Shown here one piece after another: positions 16,212-24,965 of a stretch of 45,479 nucleotides of DNA. Position 1 is the first letter of the stretch. Each line of letters starts with the position of its first letter. Made by a program: the position numbers and the translations under genes. Where the stretch lies: positions 1 through 45,479 of the forward strand of contig CAAGHJ010000021.1 in the NCBI GenBank assembly GCA_900769635.1, given 5' to 3'. Origin of the DNA: Bacilli bacterium (GTDB lineage: Bacteria > Bacillota_I > Bacilli_A > RF39 > UBA660). The notes beneath the pieces are model-generated. The model had not been told where the DNA came from and searched no databases. It was given only the letters and a program-made list of their open reading frames with translations.

Positions 16212-17205
16212 AGTCTTTGAAATACTTGCTGTAAATTAGTTTGTCATAGTCAACCATACTATTTAGTTCTCCGGCAGTCATTAGTATTTCTTCGATATGT
16301 TGCCACTCTTTTTTGTTTATTGTTATGTTTTCTTTCCAAGCACCAGCATTTTTATAGCGGTCAATTATGGTTATCATATCTTCCTTACTGGTATTTGGGA
16401 ACTGGCTCATAATGAGGTCGGCAATCTCACTACTATTATGATTTTTTACATATACAAGGGCTTTGTTTATGGCTTTGGTAAAGTTTTTTATTACTTCTGG
16501 GTTGTTTTCTATATAGCTTTTTCGGGCATTGTAGGCAGTATATGGTACATTTCCTCCTAGTTCACCAATATAAGCGACAACATAGCCGAGTCCTTCTTTT
16601 TCAACCGAAGTTGCATTGGGTTCAAATAGGGTTACAAAGTCACCTGTTCCCCCGATAAAGGCTCCCTCCATTGCTGGAAAAGCTACGGATGTATCAATGG
16701 TTAAGTCTTTGATTGGGTCAATTCCGTTTTGCCTTAAAGCCCACTCAAAGGTCATTTCCGGCATTCCTCCTTTTCTTCCTCCTATTACGTATTTGCCTTT
16801 GAGATCATCTAGGGTGAAGTTATCTATTTTTTCTCTTGATACTAGGAAACTTCCGTCTTTTTGGGTTAGTCCGGCAAAAGTCATTACGTAGTCTTTTTCA
16901 CCGCCATTATATACGTATATGGTTGCTTCAGTACCTGAAAATCCTATATCTACATCTCCTGATAAAACGGCTGCCATTACGGCGTCGGCTCCTTGGGCAA
17001 GGGTTAATTCTACATCAAGGCCTTCTTCTTCAAAGTATCCTAGGGCGAGGGCTACATATTGTGGGGCATAGAAAATGCTATGTGTTACTTCTGCTACTGT
17101 CACTTTTTGGTTTTGAGTGTTATCTTCTTTTTTATTTTGAGATACTAATGCTCCCACAAGAAGTATTAGTATTATTGTTATTATCCACACGAATATTTTT
17201 TTCAT
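16204..17205 (-). CDS. ABC substrate-binding protein, NMT1/THI5/SsuA type
   Basis: A 333-aa extracytoplasmic binding protein. Residues 5-23 are a single hydrophobic segment. Then comes a THI5/SsuA fold: FYAPQYVALALGYFEEEGLDV, GADAVMAAVLSGDVDIGFSG, and DLKGKYVIGGRKGGMPEMT. The family binds thiamine-precursor pyrimidines, sulfonates, taurine or similar compounds; no riboswitch upstream helps choose. The lipobox cysteine is missing (GALVSQ), so it may be anchored by an uncleaved helix. The start has AAGGAGG, and the genes run binding protein, ATPase, permease. Confidence 0.9.
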   Translation of the reverse strand: MKKIFVWIITIILILLVGALVSQNKKEDNTQNQKVTVAEVTHSIFYAPQYVALALGYFEEEGLDVELTLAQGADAVMAAVLSGDVDIGFSGTEATIYVYNGGEKDYVMTFAGLTQKDGSFLVSREKIDNFTLDDLKGKYVIGGRKGGMPEMTFEWALRQNGIDPIKDLTIDTSVAFPAMEGAFIGGTGDFVTLFEPNATSVEKEGLGYVVAYIGELGGNVPYTAYNARKSYIENNPEVIKNFTKAINKALVYVKNHNSSEIADLIMSQFPNTSKEDMITIIDRYKNAGAWKENITINKKEWQHIEEILMTAGELNSMVDYDKLIYSKYFKDYE

Positions 17206-17249
17206 TTTTCCTCCTTATTTCATAAGTAGTATATTCTGTTTTTTTGTAA

Positions 17250-17278
17250 TTGACATTGTTTTTTTTATGTGTTATACT
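17250..17278 (+). promoter_or_regulatory. Sigma-A promoter of the 202-aa hypothetical gene
   Basis: TTGACA (17250-17255), 17-bp spacer, TATACT (17273-17278), followed after 14 bases by a GGAAGGGGGG ribosome binding site. Confidence 0.85.
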
Positions 17279-17310
17279 TTTTTTGTAAATTGTTGGAAGG
17301 GGGGAAGTTT

Positions 17311-17919
17311 ATGAACAAATTTACAAATATGGAAATTAATCTTGCTATGATACCTGCAGATTGTAAAGTTAAAGATTTGGAAAAAATTGTGAGTGTTGGG
17401 AGTGTAATTGATTATGCTACTGATGCTACGGAAAAGGCTTACAATGGTGATGTTGCCCAAAGTGCTTTTCGTAACTTTCTAAAAACGGGAAGAGAGAACT
17501 TTTTTACATCTGAAAAGATTTTTTACGAAGAGGGAAGGCTTGGTTTTTTAACTCCTAGAGAAGCTGTTACTTTGTATAGGATTGATTCTATTATTCATTC
17601 TGTTTCGTTTATTGTTGCGTTTAATAATATTTATTATCGTGATGGTAAAAAGATCCCTTTTGAATTTGAAAATGAGAATGCTTTGATTTTTGCCAATCCT
17701 TCTATTGATTATATGCTTGATAAAAATGATGCTTTTTATGCTAAATGGCTTTATAGTAATTTTAAGAGTGGTATTAAGACACTTAAAACTTGTCTTTATA
17801 ATGGTATTGATAATACTAAGGCTAGATTTGATTTTGAAAGTGCTATTTATGGGGCTTTTGGAGTGGCTAATACTACTAAAAGGGAATATTTTGATAAAAG
17901 AAAAACTCTTAAAAAATAA
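17311..17919 (+). CDS. Hypothetical 202-aa soluble protein
   Basis: No family recognised. The protein is mixed alpha/beta by appearance, has no signal peptide or membrane segment, and is rich in F, Y and N (for example VSFIVAFNNIYYRDGKKIPF). ATG at 17311 has a very strong ribosome binding site; the frame opens upstream at a TTG inside the promoter. Strong promoter plus UUCG-loop terminator make it a monocistronic gene. It begins a block of three lineage-specific plus-strand genes. Confidence 0.85.
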   Translation: MNKFTNMEINLAMIPADCKVKDLEKIVSVGSVIDYATDATEKAYNGDVAQSAFRNFLKTGRENFFTSEKIFYEEGRLGFLTPREAVTLYRIDSIIHSVSFIVAFNNIYYRDGKKIPFEFENENALIFANPSIDYMLDKNDAFYAKWLYSNFKSGIKTLKTCLYNGIDNTKARFDFESAIYGAFGVANTTKREYFDKRKTLKK

Positions 17920-17938
17920 TCTTCGGATTATTTTTTTC
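17911..17938 (+). terminator. UUCG-tetraloop terminator
   Basis: AAATAATC-TTCG-GATTATTT followed by a run of T; a classic intrinsic terminator right at the stop codon of the 202-aa gene. Confidence 0.9.
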
Positions 17939-17965
17939 TTTTTGGTGTAAAGACAAGATAAAAGT

Positions 17966-17994
17966 TTGACATTTGTTTAGTTTTATGGTATTAT
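17966..17994 (+). promoter_or_regulatory. Sigma-A promoter of the 765-aa gene
   Basis: TTGACA (17966-17971), 17-bp spacer, TATTAT (17989-17994); TAAGGAGG follows just before the ATG at 18016. Confidence 0.85.
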
Positions 17995-18015
17995 TTTAGT
18001 CATAAGGAGGTATTT

Positions 18016-20313
18016 ATGGATACTGATAAAATTACTAAATTTTATGAAGATGCTATTATAAAAATTAATAATGCTTCTGAAAATGATAAGAATAGCATTG
18101 CTGATTATTTGATAGGTTATTATACTAATATGAGTTCTGACAATCTTAAAACTTATTTGCTTACAAGAGAAGAGGCAAATGAAATAGTGAATAGGCTTAA
18201 GGAATATAAGGAAAATGGTTTTAGTCAAGAAATATCTAATGCTGGTGTTCATACTAATTCTTCTATTAATGATAACAAAGAAGAAAGTGAAGAAATAGTT
18301 GAAGAGGAGAAAAAAGCGGAAGTAAGTGAAATAAGACCTGTTAATATTAATAAGGAAGAAATTAAAACTGGAGAGGATAAAGTTGTCACTGAAGCGGAGG
18401 CAGAACAAACTATAGAAGATATTTCTTTAACTGAACTTTTTGATAATACTAATCCAGAAAAAACTGATGATATTGAAGAAGTTGAGGCAGTAGATGAAAA
18501 ACAAAAATCTGATACTGAAAATGAAAATATGAGAGTTACAATGGCTGTTGATGATATTATTTATAGTTCAGAAAAATTGAATTTGGATGATGCTCTTAAA
18601 TATATTCAAGAAGAGATTGATAAATATAATAATTATAATGCTGATAAGGGAAGTAGATATTCTGATGTAGAAGCTAAAGAAATTGCTAAAAAACTTGAAT
18701 TATATAAGCAAGGACTTATTGATGATTATGAAAAGTTTAAAACTTTAGATGAGACTGTTAATGGTCATATTAAGCATGCGGAAACATTAGGACTTGATGA
18801 AAGAATTAGATATATTGATAAGGCTATCGACTACTATGCTATCGACTACTATAATGATCCTTCAAGTGATAAGCTTACCAGAGAAGATAAGGCGTATATT
18901 ACTAAGCGTCTTAATGCCTATAAAAATACTCTTGAGGAAAAATTAAATAATAAGGATGATAAAAATAAAGAAAGTAAAATAAAAGTTGTTGGTAAAAGAG
19001 TATGTAAGTGGATTTCTAAACATAAAAGACAGATATTAATTGGTGTTGGATGTGCGGCAATAGTTACAGGACTTTTTGCTGTATCTGCATCTGCTATTCC
19101 TACATTAATGGCTGCTAATTCTGCTAACTGGTGGATTGCTAAATCTGTTGGTAATGTTGCTTTAATGAATACACTTCACGCTAATAATATTGCCCTTGGT
19201 GCTAAGATTGGAGCTATCTTTTCTGCTAAAACGGGGGCTTGGACTATATCTGCTGGCTCTATTATTGGAAAAAGTGCTTTAGTATCTAGTGTTGCTGGAA
19301 TTAGTGGATTTAGTGTTAGTAGTATTGTAAGTGCTCTTCACAAGAAGTTTGTTCCTAAAACTAATTCTAATGGAGAAGAAGTTATATCCAAAGAAGAAGC
19401 TAAGATATATTATGATAAGGGATATAAGAAGGGTCTTAAAAAGGGTCGTAATGAAACTAATGACAGAGAATATAACGATGGTTATGATGATGGTTATAGT
19501 GCTGCTTTAGAAGATATTGAAAAAGAAGGAAATGTTGATGAATCTTCAAATGATAAAAATAAAACTTCCTTTCAAACTTTAAGAAATACATTCTCTAAAT
19601 TATTTAATAGAACAAAGAAGAAAAATGATGATGAGGAATGGGAACCTATTGTTAGTACTAGTAATAATAATGATGATAGACCTTCTCTTTCGGAAAGAGA
19701 AGATTGGCAAAAGCATTTTGCCAATAATGGAGTTGAAGGTCCTGGGGCAAAAAGAACTCCTATTATCGATGGTGGTGTTATAAGTACTGATGAACTTGAA
19801 CAAGGTGCTACGGAAAAGGATGTTGCTGAAACTGTAGCTACTAGTGTTACAAACTTTATGAGTGATGAAAGTACAAAAAAAGATGAGGCTGTTACACAAA
19901 CTGGTCCCGTATCAAAAGAAATACCTACTACACAAGAGGGTGTTACTAAAAAGGTTAGTTTAGAAAAGTCAAAAGCTAAGGATCCTTTTGGAGCCCTTGC
20001 TGAGGATATGGCTGAGTTATATTCTGAAAAACTAGGTGAAAAACCTGTATCACCTACTAATAGTTTTGTCTATGATGCAAATAATGATAAAAATGATGAT
20101 ATATGGACTATTGCTCATAGAGCTGGAGGCTATTATATTGAAAATAGTAAAAAAGCTGATATTGATGCAGAAATTAAGGCTTTAAAAGATAAAATTGTTT
20201 TAGATACTCCTGAAAAAGAAAAAGATTGGGAATTAGGATTTAAGGCTGGTATAGAAGATTATAATAAAAAAATTACTGATAATGAAGATAAACCTAGCAG
20301 TCATAAAAGATAA
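18016..20313 (+). CDS. Large lineage-specific membrane protein (765 aa), repeats and Ala/Gly hydrophobic core
   Basis: No known family recognised. It has three related helical modules (about residues 5-66, 180-235, 248-308), each with a Y-I/YEDAI-type helix, a short D/S-rich loop, a TREE/TRED-like turn and a final L-x-x-Y-K helix. An acidic low-complexity linker lies at 85-170. After a basic K/R stretch (310-338) comes a 100-residue Ala/Gly/Ser-rich hydrophobic region (339-442) able to make several membrane helices. A G-Y-x-x-G repeat helix follows (466-497), then a long polar tail with a final WELGFKAGIEDY motif. There is no signal peptide. A duplicated IDYY at 272-279 reflects a short DNA tandem repeat. 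Followed by a 90-aa gene, probably in the same operon. Confidence 0.85.
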   Translation: MDTDKITKFYEDAIIKINNASENDKNSIADYLIGYYTNMSSDNLKTYLLTREEANEIVNRLKEYKENGFSQEISNAGVHTNSSINDNKEESEEIVEEEKKAEVSEIRPVNINKEEIKTGEDKVVTEAEAEQTIEDISLTELFDNTNPEKTDDIEEVEAVDEKQKSDTENENMRVTMAVDDIIYSSEKLNLDDALKYIQEEIDKYNNYNADKGSRYSDVEAKEIAKKLELYKQGLIDDYEKFKTLDETVNGHIKHAETLGLDERIRYIDKAIDYYAIDYYNDPSSDKLTREDKAYITKRLNAYKNTLEEKLNNKDDKNKESKIKVVGKRVCKWISKHKRQILIGVGCAAIVTGLFAVSASAIPTLMAANSANWWIAKSVGNVALMNTLHANNIALGAKIGAIFSAKTGAWTISAGSIIGKSALVSSVAGISGFSVSSIVSALHKKFVPKTNSNGEEVISKEEAKIYYDKGYKKGLKKGRNETNDREYNDGYDDGYSAALEDIEKEGNVDESSNDKNKTSFQTLRNTFSKLFNRTKKKNDDEEWEPIVSTSNNNDDRPSLSEREDWQKHFANNGVEGPGAKRTPIIDGGVISTDELEQGATEKDVAETVATSVTNFMSDESTKKDEAVTQTGPVSKEIPTTQEGVTKKVSLEKSKAKDPFGALAEDMAELYSEKLGEKPVSPTNSFVYDANNDKNDDIWTIAHRAGGYYIENSKKADIDAEIKALKDKIVLDTPEKEKDWELGFKAGIEDYNKKITDNEDKPSSHKR

Positions 20314-20327
20314 GAAGGGAAGAATAT

Positions 20328-20600
20328 ATGGATATTAATGATATTATTATGCTGGCTAATAATAAAGAATATTTATTATTAGATGATGCAATATTGGAAA
20401 AAAATAGATATTTTTTAGCAGTTCAAGTTATTAATGATGAACCTACTAATAATTATTTATTCTTTAAACATATTAGTGATAAAAATGATGATTATGTTGA
20501 AGAGGTTAAAGAGGATAATATAAAGAATGCTTTACTTGGTATATTTACTGTTAATTATAGTGATATGACGGATGAGTATATAAAAGACAACCAATTATAA
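20328..20600 (+). CDS. Small acidic protein, possibly DUF1292-like
   Basis: A 90-aa acidic protein starting 14 bp after the 765-aa gene, with AAGGGA as ribosome binding site. The pattern (a short disordered start, EYLLLDDAILEKNRYFLAVQV, then YLFFKHISD and an acidic E-V-K helix) resembles DUF1292-type proteins, whose function is unknown. The match is from memory and loose. Its stop codon lies inside the terminator loop. Confidence 0.7.
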   Translation: MDINDIIMLANNKEYLLLDDAILEKNRYFLAVQVINDEPTNNYLFFKHISDKNDDYVEEVKEDNIKNALLGIFTVNYSDMTDEYIKDNQL

Positions 20601-20612
20601 TGGTTGTTTTTT
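20587..20612 (+). terminator. Terminator of the 765-aa/90-aa operon
   Basis: ACAACCA and TGGTTGT pair around a 7-nt loop holding the stop codon, followed by TTTTT. Confidence 0.85.
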
Positions 20613-21546
20613 AGTTTGCTAAATAGTTATTTGGATCTACTATTATGTTTTCGGCTTGTAATTCGTCTTTAAATGTTTCGGCAAATATGACGAGTTCTTT
20701 CTTTATTACATCGGGATATACTGCTTTTGTAAATCTAATGGCATCATAGATATTTTTAAAGCTTACTCTATGGCTATTTTCGTATAGGGCATTGGAAAAT
20801 GATTGTCGTAAAATAGTTAAGGCTATATCGGGATAACGAGAGGATAGTTCATATACTCTCTTGTATTCACTAGTCATATTTACTATGAATTCCATTAATT
20901 TTTGTTTTATAAAGTCGGTATATGGTAATATTGCTCCAGTTTGCTTTTCTATTTTGGGTAGTGTTTGTAATAGTATTTGGACACACATTTCCATAGTTGG
21001 TTCTTGTACATCTATTCTTTCAAATCTTCTTAAAAATGCTTTATCTCTAACTATGTATCTATCGTATTCTGCAGTGGTGGTTGCTCCTATCATTTTTATG
21101 CTTCCTCTACTTAGTCCTTCTTTAAACATATTGGCAAGGTCGAGGGCTGCTTCGTTAGTTGATATTATTAGGGTATGTATTTCATCGACAAAGAGTATTA
21201 TTTTATTAAGAGTTTTTATTTCTTCAACTAGTTTTAATACTCTGTTTTCGCCTTGATATTCTCCTACAAGAGCAGCTACATTTATTCTATATATTTGATA
21301 GCCTTTTAATAAATCGGGTACTTCGTTTCGCCTAATTTTGTAGGCTAATCCTTCTACAATTGCGGTTTTACCTATACCGGGTTTTCCGACAAGAATAGCA
21401 GACTTTTCAGGAGTGAGAAGAGTTAATATTAGTCTTTTTATTTCTTCTTCACGCGCTATGGCGGGATTTGTTATATATGTTATATTGGTAAGATTATCAG
21501 CGTATCTTGATAGCATTGTATTATTTATATTTTGGTTGTTATTCAT
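20611..21546 (-). CDS. Stand-alone Clp D1-like AAA+ ATPase
   Basis: A 311-aa protein equal to one AAA+ module of the ClpA/B/C D1 type: NPAIAREEEIKRLI, Walker A GKPGIGKT (54-61), a VGEYQGE pore-loop region, Walker B ILFVDE (117-122), GATTTAEY sensor, and arginine finger RRF (173-175). The N-domain, middle domain and D2 are absent, as is a ClpP-binding loop. All catalytic residues are intact, so an active hexamer is plausible. Its ATG overlaps the stop of a 56-aa membrane peptide gene (TAATG), suggesting a joint function at the membrane. The substrate is unknown. Confidence 0.85.
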   Translation of the reverse strand: MNNNQNINNTMLSRYADNLTNITYITNPAIAREEEIKRLILTLLTPEKSAILVGKPGIGKTAIVEGLAYKIRRNEVPDLLKGYQIYRINVAALVGEYQGENRVLKLVEEIKTLNKIILFVDEIHTLIISTNEAALDLANMFKEGLSRGSIKMIGATTTAEYDRYIVRDKAFLRRFERIDVQEPTMEMCVQILLQTLPKIEKQTGAILPYTDFIKQKLMEFIVNMTSEYKRVYELSSRYPDIALTILRQSFSNALYENSHRVSFKNIYDAIRFTKAVYPDVIKKELVIFAETFKDELQAENIIVDPNNYLAN

Positions 21547-21716
21547 TATTTACCTCCTATTACGAGAGTTAGTAATATCCATACTCCAGCTGTTAATATT
21601 AGTGATGATATAAAGGCAGCGTCTACAAAGCCTCCTTTAGTTCTTTTTTTTGTATCATAATAGAAATTGTATTTTTTCTTTTTGCTTAGTGTTTGTAGTG
21701 GTACTTTATCGTTCAT
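21546..21716 (-). CDS. Small 56-aa single-span membrane protein
   Basis: An ATG at 21716 with AAGGAG upstream opens a 56-codon frame. The N-terminal half is very basic (LSKKKKYNF...KKRTKGG); then comes one hydrophobic helix (AAFISSLILTAGVWILLTLV), giving a K-rich side in the cytoplasm. The stop overlaps the AAA+ ATPase start by one base. It follows ylxM by 9 bp. No family recognised. Confidence 0.8.
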   Translation of the reverse strand: MNDKVPLQTLSKKKKYNFYYDTKKRTKGGFVDAAFISSLILTAGVWILLTLVIGGK

Positions 21717-21725
21717 AATAGCTCC

Positions 21726-22019
21726 TTATAATATTTTTTTTATTTGGTTTTGTATATTTTTATCAGGAATTGTGTTTATTATTTTTTCTAATTTTTGGTT
21801 TTTTTCTTTTAATTTTAATATTTCTTCATATTTATGTAGTTTTGTAGTTATATTTTTGAGAACTTTATGGATGGCATTTCTACTTATATTTAAGTTTTCA
21901 GCCATTTCTGATAAGGAGAGATTTTCAAAATAGTATTGTTCGAAGTATTCTTTTTGTTTATCAGATAGGAGGCCTCCATAATAGTCATATAATATTATTA
22001 AGTTATTTCTTTCATCCAT
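21726..22019 (-). CDS. ylxM: YlxM/p13-like HTH protein, SRP-associated
   Basis: A 97-aa helix-turn-helix protein with the family pattern LYDYYGGLLSDKQ, YY-x-NLSLSEMAENLNISRNAIH and a C-terminal coiled stretch. In streptococci YlxM binds the signal recognition particle; it is normally encoded between ftsY and ffh. Here ftsY is two genes upstream, but ffh does not follow; a 56-aa membrane gene and an AAA+ gene take its place. Confidence 0.92.
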   Translation of the reverse strand: MDERNNLIILYDYYGGLLSDKQKEYFEQYYFENLSLSEMAENLNISRNAIHKVLKNITTKLHKYEEILKLKEKNQKLEKIINTIPDKNIQNQIKKIL

Positions 22020-22279
22020 TATACTATTTTTATTACTGTATAAAGGGTGGAGAATATTATTAGAAATACTGCTACTCCAAATAGTATAATAGTACTTGTT
22101 AATTTTTCTTTGTCTTCTTTTTGGAAGTATGCAATGGTTAGTAGTTCAAGTGCTAATAAAAGAAGGGTTGTTGGTAGTAATGCTAGGGATTTGAATGTTC
22201 CTATTAGGGAAATTATAAATAGTACTCCTACTAATATACAGATATTCCTTTCTAAGTTTTTTGATTCTTTTTTATTCAT
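22019..22279 (-). CDS. Small two-to-three-span membrane protein
   Basis: An 86-aa protein with three hydrophobic segments (ICILVGVLFIISLIG, LALLPTTLLLLALELLTIAYF, STIILFGVAVFLIIFSTLY). The start at 22279 has AAAGGTG; the longer frame begins inside ftsY. Its stop overlaps the ylxM start (TAATG), and it lies 13 bp after ftsY. No family recognised. Confidence 0.8.
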   Translation of the reverse strand: MNKKESKNLERNICILVGVLFIISLIGTFKSLALLPTTLLLLALELLTIAYFQKEDKEKLTSTIILFGVAVFLIIFSTLYTVIKIV

Positions 22280-22292
22280 TTTGGTCACCTTT

Positions 22293-23258
22293 CTATAAGT
22301 CTTTGAAAAGACCATATATATATTTTTCTATATCGAATGGTTCTAAGTCTTCGACGGTTTCTCCTAGTCCAACGTATTTTACGGGGATTCCTACTTCTTC
22401 TTTGATGGCAAGGACGATTCCTCCTTTAGCGGTTCCGTCTAATTTTGTTAATACTATTCCCGTTATGTTAGTTATTTCTTTAAATGACTTGGCTTGGGAT
22501 ATTCCGTTTTGACCAGTAGTTGCGTCTATTACTAGTAGGGTTTCGTGAGGAGCATCGGGTACTAGTTTTTTTATGACTTTATTTATTTTATTTAGTTCTT
22601 GCATTAAATTGATTTTATTTTGCAAGCGACCAGCGGTATCTACTAGGATTACATCGTTATTTTTTTCTTTGGCTGTATTTATTCCGTCATAGATAACACT
22701 AGCTGGGTCTTTGGATGTTGATGTTACAACGGGAACATCTATTTTTTCTCCCCATTCTTCTAATTGTTCTGTTGCTCCGGCTCTGAATGTATCTCCGGCT
22801 ACTAAAAGGGGATGTTTGCCTTCATTTTTTAGTTTACTTGCTAATTTTCCGATTGTAGTTGTTTTCCCTACTCCGTTAACTCCTACAAAGAGAATTATGG
22901 TTGGTGGGGTATCACTAAAGTTTATTTTGCTTGATGTTACACTTCCGTCGACATACATAATTAATAGCTCATCTATGATTACTTCTTTTAATACTTCTGT
23001 ATCTTCTATTTTTTCTTTTTTTACTCTGTCTTTTAATTTGTCTACAAATTTTACTACGGTGTTTATTCCTATATCTGACATTATGAGAATGTCTTCTAAT
23101 TCTTCAAAGTATTCATCACCCACAAATTTGTATTTTTTGGAAAGGTTATTTAGCTCAGAAACGAAGTTTTTTCTTGTTTTTGCTAAGCCTTTTTCATAAT
23201 TTTGGGTTTCAACTGGTTCCTTTGTAAATGCTTGTTTTATTTTGTTAAATATTCCCAT
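22293..23258 (-). CDS. ftsY: FtsY, signal recognition particle receptor
   Basis: A 321-aa SRP receptor GTPase, consisting of the NG domain only with a short lead in place of the long acidic A domain. G1 GVNGVGKTTTIGKLA, DTFRAGA, G3 DTAGR, G4 TKLDGTAKGG and GLGE are intact. It docks ribosome-SRP complexes at the membrane. It follows rny by 29 bp and leads a run of small genes. Confidence 0.97.
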   Translation of the reverse strand: MGIFNKIKQAFTKEPVETQNYEKGLAKTRKNFVSELNNLSKKYKFVGDEYFEELEDILIMSDIGINTVVKFVDKLKDRVKKEKIEDTEVLKEVIIDELLIMYVDGSVTSSKINFSDTPPTIILFVGVNGVGKTTTIGKLASKLKNEGKHPLLVAGDTFRAGATEQLEEWGEKIDVPVVTSTSKDPASVIYDGINTAKEKNNDVILVDTAGRLQNKINLMQELNKINKVIKKLVPDAPHETLLVIDATTGQNGISQAKSFKEITNITGIVLTKLDGTAKGGIVLAIKEEVGIPVKYVGLGETVEDLEPFDIEKYIYGLFKDL

Positions 23259-23287
23259 ATTTCCTCCTTATTTATAAAAGAAGAAGA

Positions 23288-24841
23288 CTATTTTGCTTCT
23301 TCTGTTGCTCTTGTTTCTCTTACAACGGTTACTTTAATAGTGCCTGGATATTGCATTTCTGCTTCTATTCTATCTTTTATATCAAGGGCTATTTGATGAG
23401 CCATTAAATCGTCTACTTCTTCGGGCTTTACTATTACTCTTAATTCTCTTCCTGCTTGAATAGCGTAAGTTTTTTCTACTCCTTCGATATCATTTCCTAT
23501 TTGTTCTAGTTTTTCTAGTCTTTGGAAATATATATCAGTAGAATCGTTTCTTGCACCAGGTCGAGAAGCGGATATTGTATCGGCTATACTTACAATGGTT
23601 GATATTATGCTTGTGGATGGGCAATCTCCGTGGTGGGATGCAATAGCGTTTATTACTACTTCATCTTCATTGTACTTCCTTGCTATTTCCATTCCTACTT
23701 GAACATGGCTTCCTTCCATTTCATAGTCAATTGCTTTTCCTATATCGTGTAATAGTCCTGCTCTTTTGGCTAAATTTACTCTTTCTCCTAGTTCTCCAGC
23801 TATTATTCCTGAGATGTTTGCTACTTCCATAGAGTGTTTTAGGGCATTTTGGCCATAACTAGTACGGAAATGTAATCTTCCGATTGTTTCAATTAATTTT
23901 GGGTCCATTTTGGATATTCCTAGTTCGTAAATTGCATTTTTTCCGTATTCTTTGATTTTTTGATTTACTTCATCACTCATTTTGGAGTATACTTCTTCTA
24001 TTCTTGTTGGGTGTATTCGGCCATCTTTGATTAGGGTTTCAAGGGTTAATTTGGCTATTTCTCTTCTTAGGGGATCGAAACTTGATATTACTATTGCTTC
24101 TGGGGTATCGTCTATTATTAGGTCTACTCCGGTTACTGATTCAATAGTTCTTACGTTTCTTCCTTCTCTTCCTATTATTCTACCTTTCATTTCATCGTTT
24201 GGTAGAGTTATTACGCTTACTGTTTGTTCATTAGTTACATCGGCAGCATATTTTTCCATACAGCTTATTAGCATTTCTTTGGCTTTGGTGTCTACTTCTA
24301 GTTTGGCTTCTTCTTCTTTCTCCTTAATATAGGATACTATTTGTTTAGTCATTTTTTCTTCAACGGTTTTCATTATAGCTAATTTGGCTTCTTCTTTGGA
24401 AAATTTGCTTATTCGTTCTAATTCTTCTAGTTCTTGTTTTTTTATTTCCTCCATTTTTTCTTTTGTTTCTTGAATTTCTTCTTGTTTTTGCATAAGCACT
24501 GTTTCTCTTTCTTCAAGATTGGATTCTCTTTTTTGGAGGGCTAAATCTCTTCTATCTATGTTGTTTTCTCTTTGTAATAGTCTTGCTTCGGTGTCTTTTA
24601 TTTCGTTTTTCTTTTCTTTTATTTCTTTTTCTGATTCGAGTTTTATTCTATGTACTTCTTCTTTGGCCTCTAAAATGGTATCTCTTTTGTGCTTTTCTGC
24701 ATCTTTTTTTGCTTTATCTATAATGGAGTCGGCGGTTTTTTCGGCTTTTTTTATGTTAATTGTTTTATATGCGAAAAAGGCGATAACTCCTAAAACTAAT
24801 CCAAGAACAAACGTTAATATGGAGATTAAATTACCATTCAT
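23288..24841 (-). CDS. rny: RNase Y, membrane-bound endoribonuclease
   Basis: A 517-aa enzyme that starts mRNA decay. It has an N-terminal transmembrane helix (about 5-24), a long coiled coil (30-200), a KH domain with GRIIGREGRNVRTIE, and an HD domain with HDIGKAIDYE. The start at 24841 has GGAGG five bases upstream; an ATG at 24853 lies ahead of that site. Gene order recA-rny is as in Bacillus. Promoter at 24900-24928. Confidence 0.97.
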   Translation of the reverse strand: MNGNLISILTFVLGLVLGVIAFFAYKTINIKKAEKTADSIIDKAKKDAEKHKRDTILEAKEEVHRIKLESEKEIKEKKNEIKDTEARLLQRENNIDRRDLALQKRESNLEERETVLMQKQEEIQETKEKMEEIKKQELEELERISKFSKEEAKLAIMKTVEEKMTKQIVSYIKEKEEEAKLEVDTKAKEMLISCMEKYAADVTNEQTVSVITLPNDEMKGRIIGREGRNVRTIESVTGVDLIIDDTPEAIVISSFDPLRREIAKLTLETLIKDGRIHPTRIEEVYSKMSDEVNQKIKEYGKNAIYELGISKMDPKLIETIGRLHFRTSYGQNALKHSMEVANISGIIAGELGERVNLAKRAGLLHDIGKAIDYEMEGSHVQVGMEIARKYNEDEVVINAIASHHGDCPSTSIISTIVSIADTISASRPGARNDSTDIYFQRLEKLEQIGNDIEGVEKTYAIQAGRELRVIVKPEEVDDLMAHQIALDIKDRIEAEMQYPGTIKVTVVRETRATEEAK

Positions 24842-24899
24842 TGGTACCTCCATTCTTCTGTGGTTAAATACTTTATTTTAGTATTTCTCCTACATTTTT

Positions 24900-24928
24900 A
24901 TTGTACTAGAAATATGGGGAGTAGTCAA
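24900..24928 (-). promoter_or_regulatory. Sigma-A promoter of rny
   Basis: TTGACT (24928-24923), 17-bp spacer, TACAAT (24905-24900). Confidence 0.8.
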
Positions 24929-24965
24929 GGTGTAAAAGAAAAAAAGAAGTTAATTTACTAAAATT

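Noticed and set aside
17206..17249. TPP riboswitch ahead of the THI5/SsuA-type importer
   Set aside because: The leader is about 40 nt and lacks the CUGAGA and ACCUGA blocks.
18790..18860. Possible assembly duplication in the 765-aa gene (IDYYAIDYY)
   Set aside because: The 15-base tandem repeat keeps the frame and lies in a loop between helices; it looks like natural repeat slippage, not an error.
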